Shown: positions 1-9,759 of the stretch, in pieces
Layout of the letters: every line of letters begins with the position of its first letter
Numbering within the stretch: the stretch's first letter is position 1
Assembly (NCBI RefSeq): GCF_900660715.1
Contig: NZ_LR215047.1
Location: 1 to 64,000 of the forward strand
Direction: 5' to 3'
DNA: 64,000 bases
DNA from: Metamycoplasma arthritidis
GTDB lineage: Bacteria > Bacillota_I > Bacilli_A > Mycoplasmatales > Metamycoplasmataceae
The notes under the pieces: generated by a model
The model's database searches: none
Told to the model about the DNA's origin: nothing
Seen by the model: only the letters and a program-made list of their open reading frames with translations
Program-made: the position numbers and the translations under genes

Positions 1-1365
1 ATGAAACTAGACAAAGACATGAGCGTTAATCTAATAATCAACAATAAAAGTTTTCAAGCTGAGCTTAAAAATAATTTAAATGGTGAAAATTTGTTATACG
101 AACAGTTTCTATCATCATTAGAAATTGTGCACGAAGATAATGAAGCGATTTTTTTGCTCGTTCCAACACAAATAAAAGAGTATGTTAAGCGCGATTTTTC
201 TGAGTTAATAAACCGCATCATCAACAATGTATACGAAAGAAAAATGAATATTATTTTCATTACCAACTTAGAGGAATTAAAAAACTTAAATGTACTACCA
301 AAAACTAAAAATTACAAAAATGAAAAAAAATCTAACATTATCAAAGATTTAACTTTTGAAAATTATGCTCCAGGTAAGTTCAACTCGGTGGCTTTAAAAG
401 CGGCTAGATCAATATATGAAAATGATCAAGTAGTATTTTCGCCTCTTTTTATTTACTCTTCAAGTGGACTAGGAAAAACCCACTTGTTGAATGCTATTGG
501 TAATGAACTTATGAAAAAAAATAAGACATGTTACTATGTTAATCCTGACATGCTTACTAGAAAATTAGTTGAACAGCTTAAAAACAAAAACCAAGAAGAA
601 ATTAATAAAATTGTTGACAACCTAGTTAGCTATGATTGTCTTATGTTTGATGATGTGCAACAGTATGGTAACCGCGAAAGTACATTAACTGTTCTTTTTA
701 ATATTATCAACACCTTAATGAACGATAAAAAACAAATTATTATCGCCGCTGATAAACGCCCTGAAGACCTTGGCGGTTTTGAACAACGCTTTATTACTCG
801 TTTTAATGGCGGCCTCACGGTTGAAATTATGCAACCCGAGATGAGCGATGTTATTTCAATTCTAAATTTCAAACTAAAACAAAACAATATTAATCCTGAA
901 CTTTGAGAAGAAGAAAGTATGAAATTTATTGCTAGAAACTTCTCTAATTCCATTCGCTCATTAGAAGGGGCGATTAATAGGATTAAACTCTTTAGCCAAG
1001 GTGATGATTTTTTCACTTACGACCTTGCTACTATTAAAATGATTTTTAAAAATGTTTCGCAAATCAAAGAAACTATTACACCTGAGACTATTATTGATGC
1101 TGTTAGTCGGTACTATAAGATTGACAAACGCAAGATTGTTGCTAAAACTAGAAAAGAAGAAATTGTTATGGCAAGACGAATTGCTATGTGACTTGTTAAA
1201 AACAACTTCGATTACTCGCTGGATTCAATTGGTAAAATGTTTGGCAATCAATCACACTCAACAGTAATTGTTTCGGTTAAATGAATTGATAAAAACATTA
1301 AGACTAATTCAGCCTTAAAATTAGCAATCGAAAAAATCAAAGGCAATTTAAGAAAGATTTTATAA
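1..1365 (+). CDS. dnaA: Chromosomal replication initiator DnaA
   Basis: This AAA+ protein of 454 residues opens the chromosome for replication by binding DnaA boxes and melting the origin. The Walker A motif reads SSGLGKTHLLNAIG (about residues 153-166) and Walker B reads LMFDDVQ. The C-terminal DNA-binding domain ends with GNQSHSTVIVSVKW, matching the family signature but with Gln-Ser where most bacteria have Arg-Asp. Two UGA codons (904-906 and 1189-1191) are read as Trp; without them the gene would look split into three pieces. The ATG at base 1 is taken as the start because the N-terminal domain is complete; its ribosome binding site lies outside the window. It is followed 12 nt later by dnaN, the usual bacterial order. 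Confidence 0.97.
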
Positions 1366-1377
1366 GAGGTATAAAAA

Positions 1378-2475
1378 ATGGAAATAAAAATTAATAAATG
1401 ATTGCTTGATGAAGCAATTGAAAGAGTAGCCAAGGCGGTTGACCAAAATCCTTTTATTCCCGTTATGAAAGGTATCTTAGTTGAAGCTCAAGATAGCATG
1501 TTAACAATTATTGCTTCTAATGGTGAAATTAGCATTAAACATGTTATTCCAAGCAGTGTCGATATGCAAATTCTTAGCCCCGGGATTATTCTAGTTGAAC
1601 TTAGTTTGCTAAGAAACATCGTTAAAAAATTAGACGGCGATATTAGCCTTAAATCAGAAGGCAATTTATTAACTGTTACAACCGAATTTGATCGTTATAG
1701 TTTAAATCTATATGACACAAGCGAATATCCTGAAATTGATTTTGCAGTTTATGGTGAAACTCTAAAAATTAAATGAGACGAGTTAAAGAGTATTACTAAG
1801 AATGTTAGTTTTGCGGCTTCTAATAATGAAGCCAACTTGGTTCTTTGTTGTGTTAATATTTCAGCCCATGATGGCAAATTAAAATTCGTGGCAACTAATA
1901 AATATCGTTATGCTGAAGAAACTAAAGAAATTGATAGTGACGCTAATTTCAACGTTTCAATTCAAGCTAAGAACCTAAAAGATTTAACTGCTTTTGATTT
2001 TAAAGATAGCGTGCTTTTAAATATCTCTGAACATAAAATTGCTTTTGAAGTTGACAGTACTATTATTCAATCTAAAGTAGTAAATCAACCATACCAAGAC
2101 GTTTCTAGAATTGTTCCTCGCGAATTTGCTACTTGCCTAAAAATTGAAAAAAGAGAACTAAACAACTTACTTTCAAAGGCTAGCGTTATTATTTCAGAAA
2201 CCAACAATAAAATCAAACTATCAATTGTTGATGGTATCTTAATGATTGCTTCAACTCGTGACGAAATTGCTAATGCCGAAATTATTACGAAAAACTTTAG
2301 TTATGATGGCGATGAACTAAAACTAGCGCTTAATAGTAAGTATTTACGTGAAGCTATTGCTGTTTTCGAAGGTACAATTAACATTCACATTACTAAAGAC
2401 AAATTAAGATTGGTAGTAAAATCAGATTCACACCCTAATAACATCCAACTGTTTACTCCACAAAAAGGATTCTAG
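1378..2475 (+). CDS. dnaN: DNA polymerase III beta sliding clamp
   Basis: The product (365 aa, normal length) is the ring-shaped clamp that tethers the replicative polymerase to DNA. The start is the ATG at 1378, preceded by AGAGGT, giving MEIKINKWLLDEAIERVAKA with a UGA-encoded Trp at codon 8. Clamp hallmarks include the region around NPFIPVMKGILVEA and the C-terminal SHPNNIQLFTPQK, which corresponds to the usual ending around the partner-binding pocket. It lies directly behind dnaA and 2 nt ahead of the S4-domain gene, so the three are likely cotranscribed. Confidence 0.96.
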
Positions 2476-2477
2476 TT

Positions 2478-2708
2478 ATGGAAATTGAAATTTACGGTGA
2501 TTCAATCAAACTAAGCCAACTACTAAAAAAATTAGATATTGTTGCTAGTGGTGGTAAAGCTAAATTTTTTGTCAAAAGCCACGTCATCAAAATTAACGGT
2601 AAAATTGCTGAAGGCCGTAATTCAAAAGTGCACGTTGGTGATGTAATTTGAATTGATGACAATGTCTATAAACTAGTTGCTGCCAAACAAAAGCAAGAAA
2701 ATTGATAA
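2478..2708 (+). CDS. S4-domain RNA-binding protein (YaaA/RlbA type)
   Basis: A 76-aa protein consisting of a single S4 RNA-binding domain: SIKLSQLLKKLDIVASGGKA, then VIKINGKIAEGRNSKVHVGD. Small S4 proteins directly after dnaN are common in Firmicutes (Bacillus yaaA/rlbA), where a role in ribosome assembly has been proposed. That function is inferred here from family and position only. The start ATG is 2 nt after the dnaN stop, and the penultimate codon is UGA (Trp). Confidence 0.88.
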
Positions 2709-2765
2709 AACTAGAGCAACTTAATATACAATTATTAAAGTTTAATATTATCGTAAGGAGAGAAA

Positions 2766-2963
2766 ATGCCAGGTAGAGATCAATTAACTGGACAAAAAGC
2801 ATTAAGCGGCAACAAAAGATCACATGCCTTAAATACCACAAAAAGAACATTTGATCTTAACCTTCAAAAAGTAACCGTTTTACAAGAAAATGGAACTAAA
2901 AAAACTCTTCGGGTAACCGCTAAAAACGCTAGAACATTAAAAAAACTAGGTCTAGTTGCTTAA
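2766..2963 (+). CDS. rpmB: 50S ribosomal protein L28
   Basis: A 65-aa basic protein of the large ribosomal subunit. It starts [20 protein letters not shown] and ends [15 protein letters not shown], matching the L28 pattern of an N-terminal G-x-x-x-x-G-N-x-x-SHA segment and a C-terminal ARTLKxL segment. A strong TAAGGAGAG ribosome binding site lies just upstream of the ATG. A hairpin terminator follows directly, so the gene may be the end of the dnaA cluster or a unit of its own. Confidence 0.95.
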   Translation: MPGRDQLTGQKALSGNKRSHALNTTKRTFDLNLQKVTVLQENGTKKTLRVTAKNARTLKKLGLVA

Positions 2964-2978
2964 TTAATAATTTAAGAT

Positions 2979-3005
2979 GCCTCAGCTTGCTGGGGCTTTA
3001 TTTTT
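2979..3005 (+). terminator. Rho-independent terminator after rpmB
   Basis: GCCTCAGC pairs with GCTGGGGC (one G-T wobble) across a tight loop and is followed by TTTATTTTTATT. Confidence 0.85.
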
Positions 3006-3084
3006 ATTAAAATTTAAATGAGTAATATTTTAGAATTAAAATAATTTTTAAAACTATCACACCAAATAAGGAAAAATACCAAAT

Positions 3085-3846
3085 ATGAAATACATCGACA
3101 TCCACACTCACCCCTTTAAAGAATACTATGAAGATCCATTGCAAACTGTGCGAGAATGAATTAAAGAAGATCTTGAAAAACTTTTTATTGTTGGCACTAG
3201 TAAAGAAGATTCGGTCGAGCTTTTAGAACTATGCTCGCATGAAAACTATTTACACCCAATCATTGGTATTCATCCAACGCTTGCTAAAGGAAAAAGCGAT
3301 GGCGAATTTTTAGAATCTATTATTACAAAAGATGTCATTGGAATCGGTGAAATTGGTTTAGATTATCACTATGATGATTCGCCTTCAAAAGAAGTTCAAA
3401 AAGAAAGTTTCATAGCGCAACTAGAAGTTGCTAAAAAACATAATATCGTTGCTATGTTGCATTTAAGAGACGCTTTGGATGACGCATTTGAAATTTTTAC
3501 TAGCGATGATTATAAGGATGTGAAATTTGTTTTACATTCATTTAGTGGCGATGCCGAATATGTTAAGAAATGTTTGCCCTATCCTAATATTTATTTTTCA
3601 ATTTCTGGAGTGGTTACTTTTAAGAATGCTAAGACGCTTAACGAAGCTGTTGCATTAATTCCAATTAATAGAATGTTTTGTGAAACTGATACACCTTATT
3701 TAGCGCCAACCCCGATGCGCGGCAAACCCAATATTAGTCCTTATGTTAAATATACTTATAAATATTTGGCAAACCTTAATAATGTACAAGAAGAAGACTT
3801 TGTTGTTCAAATTAGAACTAACATTAAAAAAGTGTTTGGTGTGTAA
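3085..3846 (+). CDS. tatD: TatD-family metal-dependent DNase
   Basis: A 253-aa TIM-barrel hydrolase of the TatD family, which cleaves DNA and acts in DNA repair or turnover. Metal-binding residues are all present: HTH in YIDIHTHPFKEYY near the N-terminus, Glu in GIGEIGLDYH, His in MLHLRDALDD and in HSFSGDAEY, and Asp in FCETDTPYLAP. The start at 3085 is preceded by AAGGAA at 3068. The stop overlaps the rsmA start by one base (TAATG), so the two are translationally coupled; the tatD-rsmA pairing is widespread in Firmicutes and mollicutes. Confidence 0.93.
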
Positions 3847-4622
3847 TGGAAGTAATTGCAAAAAAACGTTTTGGACAAAATTTTCTAATTAATAAAGCAA
3901 TTCAAAAAGCCATTGTTGACGTTGCTTGCGTCGATGACGAAAATGTGATTGAAATAGGGCCGGGACTAGGGGCGCTAACAGATCTTATTAAAGAGCTTTC
4001 TAAAGAATTGATTGCTTATGAAATTGATAACGACCTTTTTAAAAAACTCCTTGTAGAAAACCAAAATTCAAATGTTAGATTTATCAATGAAGATTTTTTA
4101 AATGCGACTTTTGATGAAAAAAAAGAATGGGTTGTTATTGGCAACATTCCTTACAATATCACAAGTGAAATTTTATTTAAGTTGATTGAAAACCATAGCA
4201 TTCTTAAAAAAGCAACATTAATGGTTCAAGATGAAGTTGCTAATCGTTTAGTAGCAATGCCTAAAACTAAAGAATATAGTAAATTAACGGTTAGTGTAAA
4301 CTTCGTAGGCAATGTCAAAAAGCATTTTGTTGTAAAAGCTAGCAACTTCAATCCAGCCCCCAAAGTGGATTCAGCAATTATAACGATCGATTTTTACAAA
4401 AGCTTGCCATATAATCTTAAAAAAGTTTTAGCCTTCATTAAACAAATATTCGCCTTCAAAAGAAAAATGCTTATTAATAATCTAGTGCCACAATGACCTA
4501 AAGCCGATGTTATTTGAGCGATTGAGCAAATTGGCCACAAACAAACAACTAGAGCAGAAGAACTTAGCTTACAAGAGATTATGAAGTTATACGAAATTTT
4601 GGTAAATAGTAAGAGTAACTAA
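3846..4622 (+). CDS. rsmA: 16S rRNA dimethyladenosine transferase (KsgA)
   Basis: This 258-aa methyltransferase dimethylates two adjacent adenosines near the 3' end of 16S rRNA, using S-adenosylmethionine. Seen in the sequence: KKRFGQNFLINKAI at the N-terminus, the SAM-binding VIEIGPGLGALTDLI, and the catalytic motif IGNIPYNITSEI (NIPY form). Two UGA codons near the C-terminus (4494-4496 and in VIWAI) are Trp; reading past them restores the normal length. The start overlaps the tatD stop. Confidence 0.95.
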
Positions 4623-4685
4623 GCAAACGTCTTATTCTAATTACTTATGAATATTTAAGATTGTTTTGCAAAAAATAAATTTCAT

Positions 4686-4691
4686 TATAAT
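4686..4691 (+). promoter_or_regulatory. Promoter -10 box upstream of acpS
   Basis: A TATAAT hexamer lies about 65 nt upstream of the acpS start, in the 134-nt gap after rsmA. No convincing -35 is visible, as is common in mycoplasmas. Confidence 0.5.
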
Positions 4692-4756
4692 TTATTAAAT
4701 TAGTAATTTAATTTTTTGATTTACTTAATGCAACAAGGGCAAAAGGAGGAATAAAC

Positions 4757-5053
4757 ATGATTGGTATCGATGCTACAAGAATTAGCCGTTTTAAAAATTT
4801 TAAAGATCATCAGCTTGTAAAATTCCTGCATCCAAATGAACTAATTGAGTGTAAAAAAGCGCCTAATTTTGCTAAATACATTGCAACTAGATGAGCCCTA
4901 AAAGAGGCAATTTTTAAATGCGATAACACTTTTAGTAGTTTCTCAGAAATTGAAATAATCAAGGATCAAAGCGGGCGATATAAGTTTCTTGATTTTGCAC
5001 TTTCAACTACTAATGAAGATGACTTGTTGATTGCTATCGCACAAAAACAATAG
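4757..5053 (+). CDS. acpS: Holo-[acyl-carrier-protein] synthase
   Basis: AcpS transfers the 4'-phosphopantetheine arm from CoA to acyl carrier protein. The 98-aa product has the N-terminal MIGIDATRISRF (Mg-binding Asp) and the second signature ATRWALKEAIFK, with a UGA-encoded Trp, followed by the short C-terminal strand region. At 98 aa it is a little shorter than the usual 115-125, with the loss in the loop between the last strands. AGGAGGA precedes the ATG. It is followed 10 nt later by plsC, consistent with a small lipid-related unit. Confidence 0.88.
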
Positions 5054-5063
5054 GAGATATACT

Positions 5064-5861
5064 ATGAAATTACAAACCAAACTTTTTTGAAATTCGCTAC
5101 CATTATGAATAACTTATTTAACGCTTAAAACAAAAGCTTCACGTAATATCAAAATGCCTGAATATTACACTAAAACCGAACGGAACAAAATTTGCCAAAC
5201 AAAATTTGCCAAGATTTTAAAGTATTTTGGCATCACTTTAAAAGTCGAGGGTTTTGATAATGTTCCTAATAGCCCATGTTTAATTGTTCCCAATCACTCA
5301 ACCTATTTTGATGCTTTAATTATGACTGTTGCTTTGTCAAACCTTGGCAATGGTGAAAAAGTTAGCAAACGGGTTAACTTTATAGCCAAGAGTGAAGTAG
5401 CTAGGAAAAAAAGTATTCAAAAAATTGCTCAATTATTAGATACATATTATTTGGATTTTTCTAAACCCCGCGAACTTTTAAGTGTTCTATTTGAATTTGG
5501 TAACGCCGTTAAAGCAAACAAAACATGTGGCGTAGTTTTTGCCGAAGGAACCCGCAGTAGAGATGGTAAGTTAGGCGAATTTCAAACCGGCGCTTTTAAG
5601 TTGGCACAATCATGTTACTTGCCTATTGTACCAGTTACTATTAATAACGCGGCTAATGCATTAGATATGAAAAGAGATAGCAAACTAGAAATTGAAGTTA
5701 TCTTTCATCCTCAAATTAAACCGATTACTTTTCAAACTATTGCTTCACGCGATCTTGCTGATCAAGTCAAAAATATCATTGCCTCACGATATGTTGACCA
5801 AACAATCACCTCAAAAGAAACAATCAAAAACACTTATTCAAAGAAAAAGGTGAATAAATAA
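5064..5861 (+). CDS. plsC: 1-acyl-sn-glycerol-3-phosphate acyltransferase
   Basis: PlsC adds the second acyl chain to lysophosphatidate, making phosphatidic acid at the membrane. The 265-aa protein carries the acyltransferase motifs NHSTYFDAL (HX4D, about residue 74) and FAEGTRSRDGKL (EGTR), then a later PIVPVTINNA. The start at 5064 (MKLQTKLFWNSPLWITYLTL) lies behind a GGAGA site and includes two UGA-Trp codons. The 3' end overlaps scpA by one base (TAATG). Confidence 0.92.
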
Positions 5862-6682
5862 TGTCGCAAAAACCGACTATTAGAGAAATTTCTCTAGAAC
5901 CAGAGAAAAATATTGCTTCTGAGACAATTAAGCCACAAGAAATTACTATTGGCGATCGTCATAATTTTAAAATTGGTGATTTCGATGGTCCTTTAGATTT
6001 ACTAGTAACTTTAATTAAAGAAAAAAATATTGATATTTTCGATGTCGATCTTTTTGAACTATCTACTCAGTATTTAAACATCATCAAACATTTACAAACT
6101 TATGAAATTGATTTGGCTAGTGAATATTTAGTTATGGCAGCTACTTTGCTACAACTAAAAGCAAGAATGGTGTTGCAAGATCCAACCATTGAAGAAGAAA
6201 TCAAAGAAGAGAAAAAGCGCTTACTAGAGCAAATTGCTGAATATGAAAAATTCAAACAGATTTCGCAAGTATTACGTCAACAAGAACTTATTAGAGATAA
6301 CTTTTTCACAAAAGAACCAGAGGAAACTGGTCAATATGAAAGAGAAATTGATGAAACAGTTCTAGACGGTCATGCTAATAGTTCAAGGTTAGTAGTAGCA
6401 CTTAGAAAAATGTTTGAACGAACTTATGCCGAGATGATTAGAAGTATTAAAATCTCGACCGTTGCTGTAAGTCCTGAAGAGCAAAAGGAGAGAATTATTG
6501 CTTTGTTCAAAACAAAAGATTCACTAGATTTTAGAGAAGTTTTTAATGTTCCAACGATTGGCCACTTTGTAATTACATTGTTAGCGGTTCTTGATTTAGC
6601 TAGACAGCAAATTGTTGTGATTGAGCAAGATGGCGAAGATGCTAACATACGTTTCAAAAAAGGAGTTGAATATGAAGAATAA
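5861..6682 (+). CDS. scpA: Segregation and condensation protein ScpA
   Basis: This 273-aa kleisin partners SMC and ScpB in chromosome condensation. The signature FKIGDFDGPLDLLVTLIKEK, followed by the segment YLVMAATLLQLKARMVL, marks the N-terminal SMC-binding helices. The C-terminal winged-helix part (RIIALFKTKDSLDFREVF) is also present. The start overlaps the plsC stop and the end overlaps scpB by 11 nt, so scpA and scpB are tightly coupled. Confidence 0.94.
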   Translation: MSQKPTIREISLEPEKNIASETIKPQEITIGDRHNFKIGDFDGPLDLLVTLIKEKNIDIFDVDLFELSTQYLNIIKHLQTYEIDLASEYLVMAATLLQLKARMVLQDPTIEEEIKEEKKRLLEQIAEYEKFKQISQVLRQQELIRDNFFTKEPEETGQYEREIDETVLDGHANSSRLVVALRKMFERTYAEMIRSIKISTVAVSPEEQKERIIALFKTKDSLDFREVFNVPTIGHFVITLLAVLDLARQQIVVIEQDGEDANIRFKKGVEYEE

Positions 6683-7292
6683 AATACTAGAAGCTTTATT
6701 ATTTGTTCAAGGTAACGAAGGATTAAGTTCTGAGCAAGCAAAGAATGTTTTTAAACTAAATACTATTCAAGAAGCAAGAAGAATGCTAAAAGACTTTCGT
6801 GAATCATTTAATAAGCAAGAACGTGGCATTAAGGTTCATGAGTTCAATGATGTTTATAAGTTTATGACAATTGAAGCTGTAAAAGATGCAATTTCAGAAC
6901 TAGTAACTATTACTAGAAAAAGACATTTATCTGACGCTTCTATTGAAGTTGCAGGCATTGTTGCGTATAAGCAACCAGTAACTAGAAGTATGATTTCAAA
7001 TATTCGTGGCGTAATTAGCGACAGCATTGTACAAAATCTTCTAACTAAGGGTATTATTGAAGAAGTTGGTGTTGCTTCTACTCCCGGCAATCCTATCTTG
7101 TATGGTATTACTAATAAATTTTATGATTACTTTAAAATCAAAACTTTAGCAGAACTTCCACCGTTTCCAGAATTTTCACAATATAGCGATGAAGATGAAG
7201 TTGATGAAAAAGACTTTAATTTGTTTGACTCGCAACGGCAAGACACTGACAAAGATGGAATTTTAACTGTCGAAGCGGGCGAAGATGATTAA
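6672..7292 (+). CDS. scpB: Segregation and condensation protein ScpB
   Basis: The 206-aa ScpB protein has two winged-helix domains and bridges the SMC-ScpA ring. It begins MKNKILEALLFVQGNEGLS and contains the characteristic SDASIEVAGIVAYKQPVTR and GNPILYGITNKFYDYF. An upstream in-frame start exists, but the ATG at 6672 is preferred because AAAAAAGGAG sits 7 nt ahead of it and the family motif begins there. An acidic C-terminal tail (DEDEVDEKDFN) follows. The last 8 nt overlap the next gene. Confidence 0.93.
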   Translation: MKNKILEALLFVQGNEGLSSEQAKNVFKLNTIQEARRMLKDFRESFNKQERGIKVHEFNDVYKFMTIEAVKDAISELVTITRKRHLSDASIEVAGIVAYKQPVTRSMISNIRGVISDSIVQNLLTKGIIEEVGVASTPGNPILYGITNKFYDYFKIKTLAELPPFPEFSQYSDEDEVDEKDFNLFDSQRQDTDKDGILTVEAGEDD

Positions 7293-8115
7293 ACTAAAAG
7301 CTAAATTAGACGACGTTGATCGTATTTTATTTAAGTATCTTTTTAAAATGCTTAACAACGTTCCTAAATCTAGAATTGAAAAAGCATTTCGTCAAAAAGA
7401 TATCAAAGTAAATGGTGTTCGCACCAATGATAAACAATACAAAATGCAACTAGGCGATGTAGTTGAAGTTTATGGCATTAGTGATGCTACTAAAGCTTTT
7501 GTTCAAAACGAATCTAAGATTAATTTCAAAGTTATTTTTGAAGATAAAAATTTATTAATTGTTGATAAAGCCATTAATATTGCTATGCATTCAGAAGAAA
7601 ATTCACTTGACGATCAAATTCTTAAATATTTAAATTATCGTCTCACTTCTTCTTTTCGCCCAGCTTCAATTGGTAGAATTGATAAAAAAACTAGTGGCTT
7701 AGTGGTTTATGCTAAAAACTACGCTGCGTTAGTAGAATTTGAAAAGCAACAAAAATACTTTGACAAAGTTTATCAATTTGTTTCGGATTTTAATGAGGAT
7801 AAACTAGATATTACCGTTAATTTAAAAAAAGACATTGGCAACGAAAAAATGATTGTTGATCCAAAATTTGGTGTCAAAGCAAGAACAATTTTTTGGGTTG
7901 ATGGTAAACACAAGTTTGCGCAAATTTTGACAGGAAAAACTCATCAAATAAGAGCGACTTTATCGTATTTAAAATATCCGATTTTAGGAGATAGTAAATA
8001 CGGAGGCAAGCGCGCTAAAAGATTATTTTTACATTCATATTCAATTACTTTTCACAATCTCGATGAAAAATTTTCAGAATATAATGAACAAATATTTATC
8101 TGTCAACCAAGATGA
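7285..8115 (+). CDS. RluA-family 23S rRNA pseudouridine synthase
   Basis: This 276-aa enzyme isomerises uridine to pseudouridine in rRNA. An N-terminal S4 domain (VPKSRIEKAFRQKDIKVNGV) is followed by the catalytic RluA-type domain. The active-site Asp lies in ASIGRIDKKTSGLVVYAK, where most family members have HRLD/HRID, so His is replaced by Gly. The C-terminal GKTHQIRATLSYLKYPILGD is the second conserved motif. The domain order fits RluC/RluD, but which uridines are modified cannot be read from sequence. Confidence 0.9.
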   Translation: MIKLKAKLDDVDRILFKYLFKMLNNVPKSRIEKAFRQKDIKVNGVRTNDKQYKMQLGDVVEVYGISDATKAFVQNESKINFKVIFEDKNLLIVDKAINIAMHSEENSLDDQILKYLNYRLTSSFRPASIGRIDKKTSGLVVYAKNYAALVEFEKQQKYFDKVYQFVSDFNEDKLDITVNLKKDIGNEKMIVDPKFGVKARTIFWVDGKHKFAQILTGKTHQIRATLSYLKYPILGDSKYGGKRAKRLFLHSYSITFHNLDEKFSEYNEQIFICQPR

Positions 8116-8132
8116 TAGTTAAGGATCTTAAA

Positions 8133-8432
8133 ATGACTGAAGAAAAAATTAAAAAATTAGCAAACGATATTTATCTAAATCCTAGTGAAGAGGTAATTGC
8201 TCTTACCAAAAAACTTCTTGCTAGCATTGATTTTCAACTAAAAGAACTTGATAAATTTGACTTAGCAACCACAAAACCTCTAAGTCGTTTAACTAAAAAC
8301 CCACTTTCATTTCAATCATTGCGCGAAGACGAAGTAGTTGAATTTGCTTATCTAACTAAAGAAAAAATGCTTCAAAATTCCCCAAGTAACAATGGTGATT
8401 TTGTAACAATAAAGAAGGTTGTCAATGATTAA
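8133..8432 (+). CDS. gatC: Asp/Glu-tRNA amidotransferase subunit C
   Basis: GatC (99 aa) is the small clamp subunit of the GatCAB complex that converts Glu-tRNA(Gln) to Gln-tRNA(Gln) in bacteria lacking GlnRS. The start at 8133 (MTEEKIKKLANDIYLNPSEE) is favoured over the upstream in-frame ATG at 8112 because AAGGA lies 7 nt before it. Towards the C-terminus it has PLSFQSLREDEVVEF, matching the GatC pattern of a conserved LREDxV. It overlaps gatA by 8 nt; gatC, gatA and gatB are successive overlapping genes. Confidence 0.88.
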   Translation: MTEEKIKKLANDIYLNPSEEVIALTKKLLASIDFQLKELDKFDLATTKPLSRLTKNPLSFQSLREDEVVEFAYLTKEKMLQNSPSNNGDFVTIKKVVND

Positions 8433-9759
8433 AAAAGGAAGTTTACAAGCAGCTTATAATGATCTAAAAGCAAATGATAACAATGCGGTTGCTCATGTTT
8501 TTGATATTAAAGAACCGCCAATGTCAAATAAACCTTTAGCCAATTGTATTTTTACAATTAAAGACAATTATGCTGATGTAGCGTGTCCCACTAGAGGATC
8601 GAGTAAATTCTTAGAAACATTTCAATCTTCTTATGAAGCTACCGTTCTAAAGCTTTTAAGAGAATCTGGCGCTCTTTGCGTAGCAAGAACTAATTTAGAT
8701 GAATTTGGTATGGGTGGTAGCGGTGAATATTCGGCATACGGAGTTATTAAACATCCACAAAACCACCAATACATGATAGGTGGATCTTCTTCAGGAGCGG
8801 CGGCAACTTTTAGTGATAATATTTCGTTTGCTATTGGTTCAGATACTGGCGATTCAGTTAGAAAACCAGCTTCAAATATTGGCAAAGTCGGTTTTAAACC
8901 AAGTTATGGCGCCATAAGTAGATATGGTTTATTTTCATTTGCCACTTCTCTTGACACTGTCGCATATTTTACTCATAATGTAAATGATGCCATTGAACTT
9001 AGTCATGTTCTTTTTAAACAAGATTTAGCAAATGATTTAACGAGTAAAGATTTATCTTTTAAGTTAGAAGATGTTAAATTAGCTAAGCCCAAAACAGTCG
9101 CTTATCTAGATTGTTTTGATAAACTTGCTCCAGCGGTTGCCAAGGCATACCAAGGCTTATTGGATCAACTAAAAAAAGCTAATGTTCAATTAATAAAAAT
9201 TGATGTTGATGAAAAAATGTTTAATTCAATTGATGTGGTTTATAAAGTTATTTCATTTTCCGAAGCTAGCTCTAACCTAGCTAATTTAACAGGGATTGCT
9301 TTCGGCCCTAAGTTTGACATAGAAGGCGATTGAGAGGAAACTGTTATAGCTAAACGTAGCCAAAAATTGGGAAAAATGGTGCAATCAAGATTAATTTTGG
9401 GTTCTTATTTTTTAGAGGAAGAAAACCAAATTAAATATTTTGTTAAAGCAAAAAAAATGCGCCAAGTTTTATTTGATTATTTTAGTGAAATTCATAGTGA
9501 ATCAGATTGTTTTATTTATCCAGCAGCTAGCGATTCAGCACCGAAATTTGATGAAAATATTAAACCTAATTACATGGATTTTATTTTGACCTATGGTAAT
9601 TTAGTGGGCAATCCTTCTATGACTATGAAACTAGGAACCAACAAAGAAAATAATATGCCTTTCAATATTGCAATTGATTGTGCAGTTGATCAAGATCTTA
9701 AACTGTTTTCGCATGCACTTTATTTAGAAAAATTAATTAAAGGAGGCTGTCGTGAATAA
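8425..9759 (+). CDS. gatA: Glutamyl-tRNA(Gln) amidotransferase subunit A
   Basis: GatA (444 aa) is the amidase subunit that releases ammonia from glutamine. The Ser-cisSer-Lys triad is visible: Lys in IFTIKDNYADVA, the glycine/serine-rich GGSSSGAAATF, and the nucleophile region GSDTGDSVRKPAS, with Asp in place of the commoner Gly after TG. A UGA codon at 9331-9333 is Trp; without it the gene appears truncated at 302 residues. The start ATG at 8425, after AAGAAGG, is preferred over a TTG two codons upstream. It overlaps gatC and gatB by 8 nt each. Confidence 0.94.
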
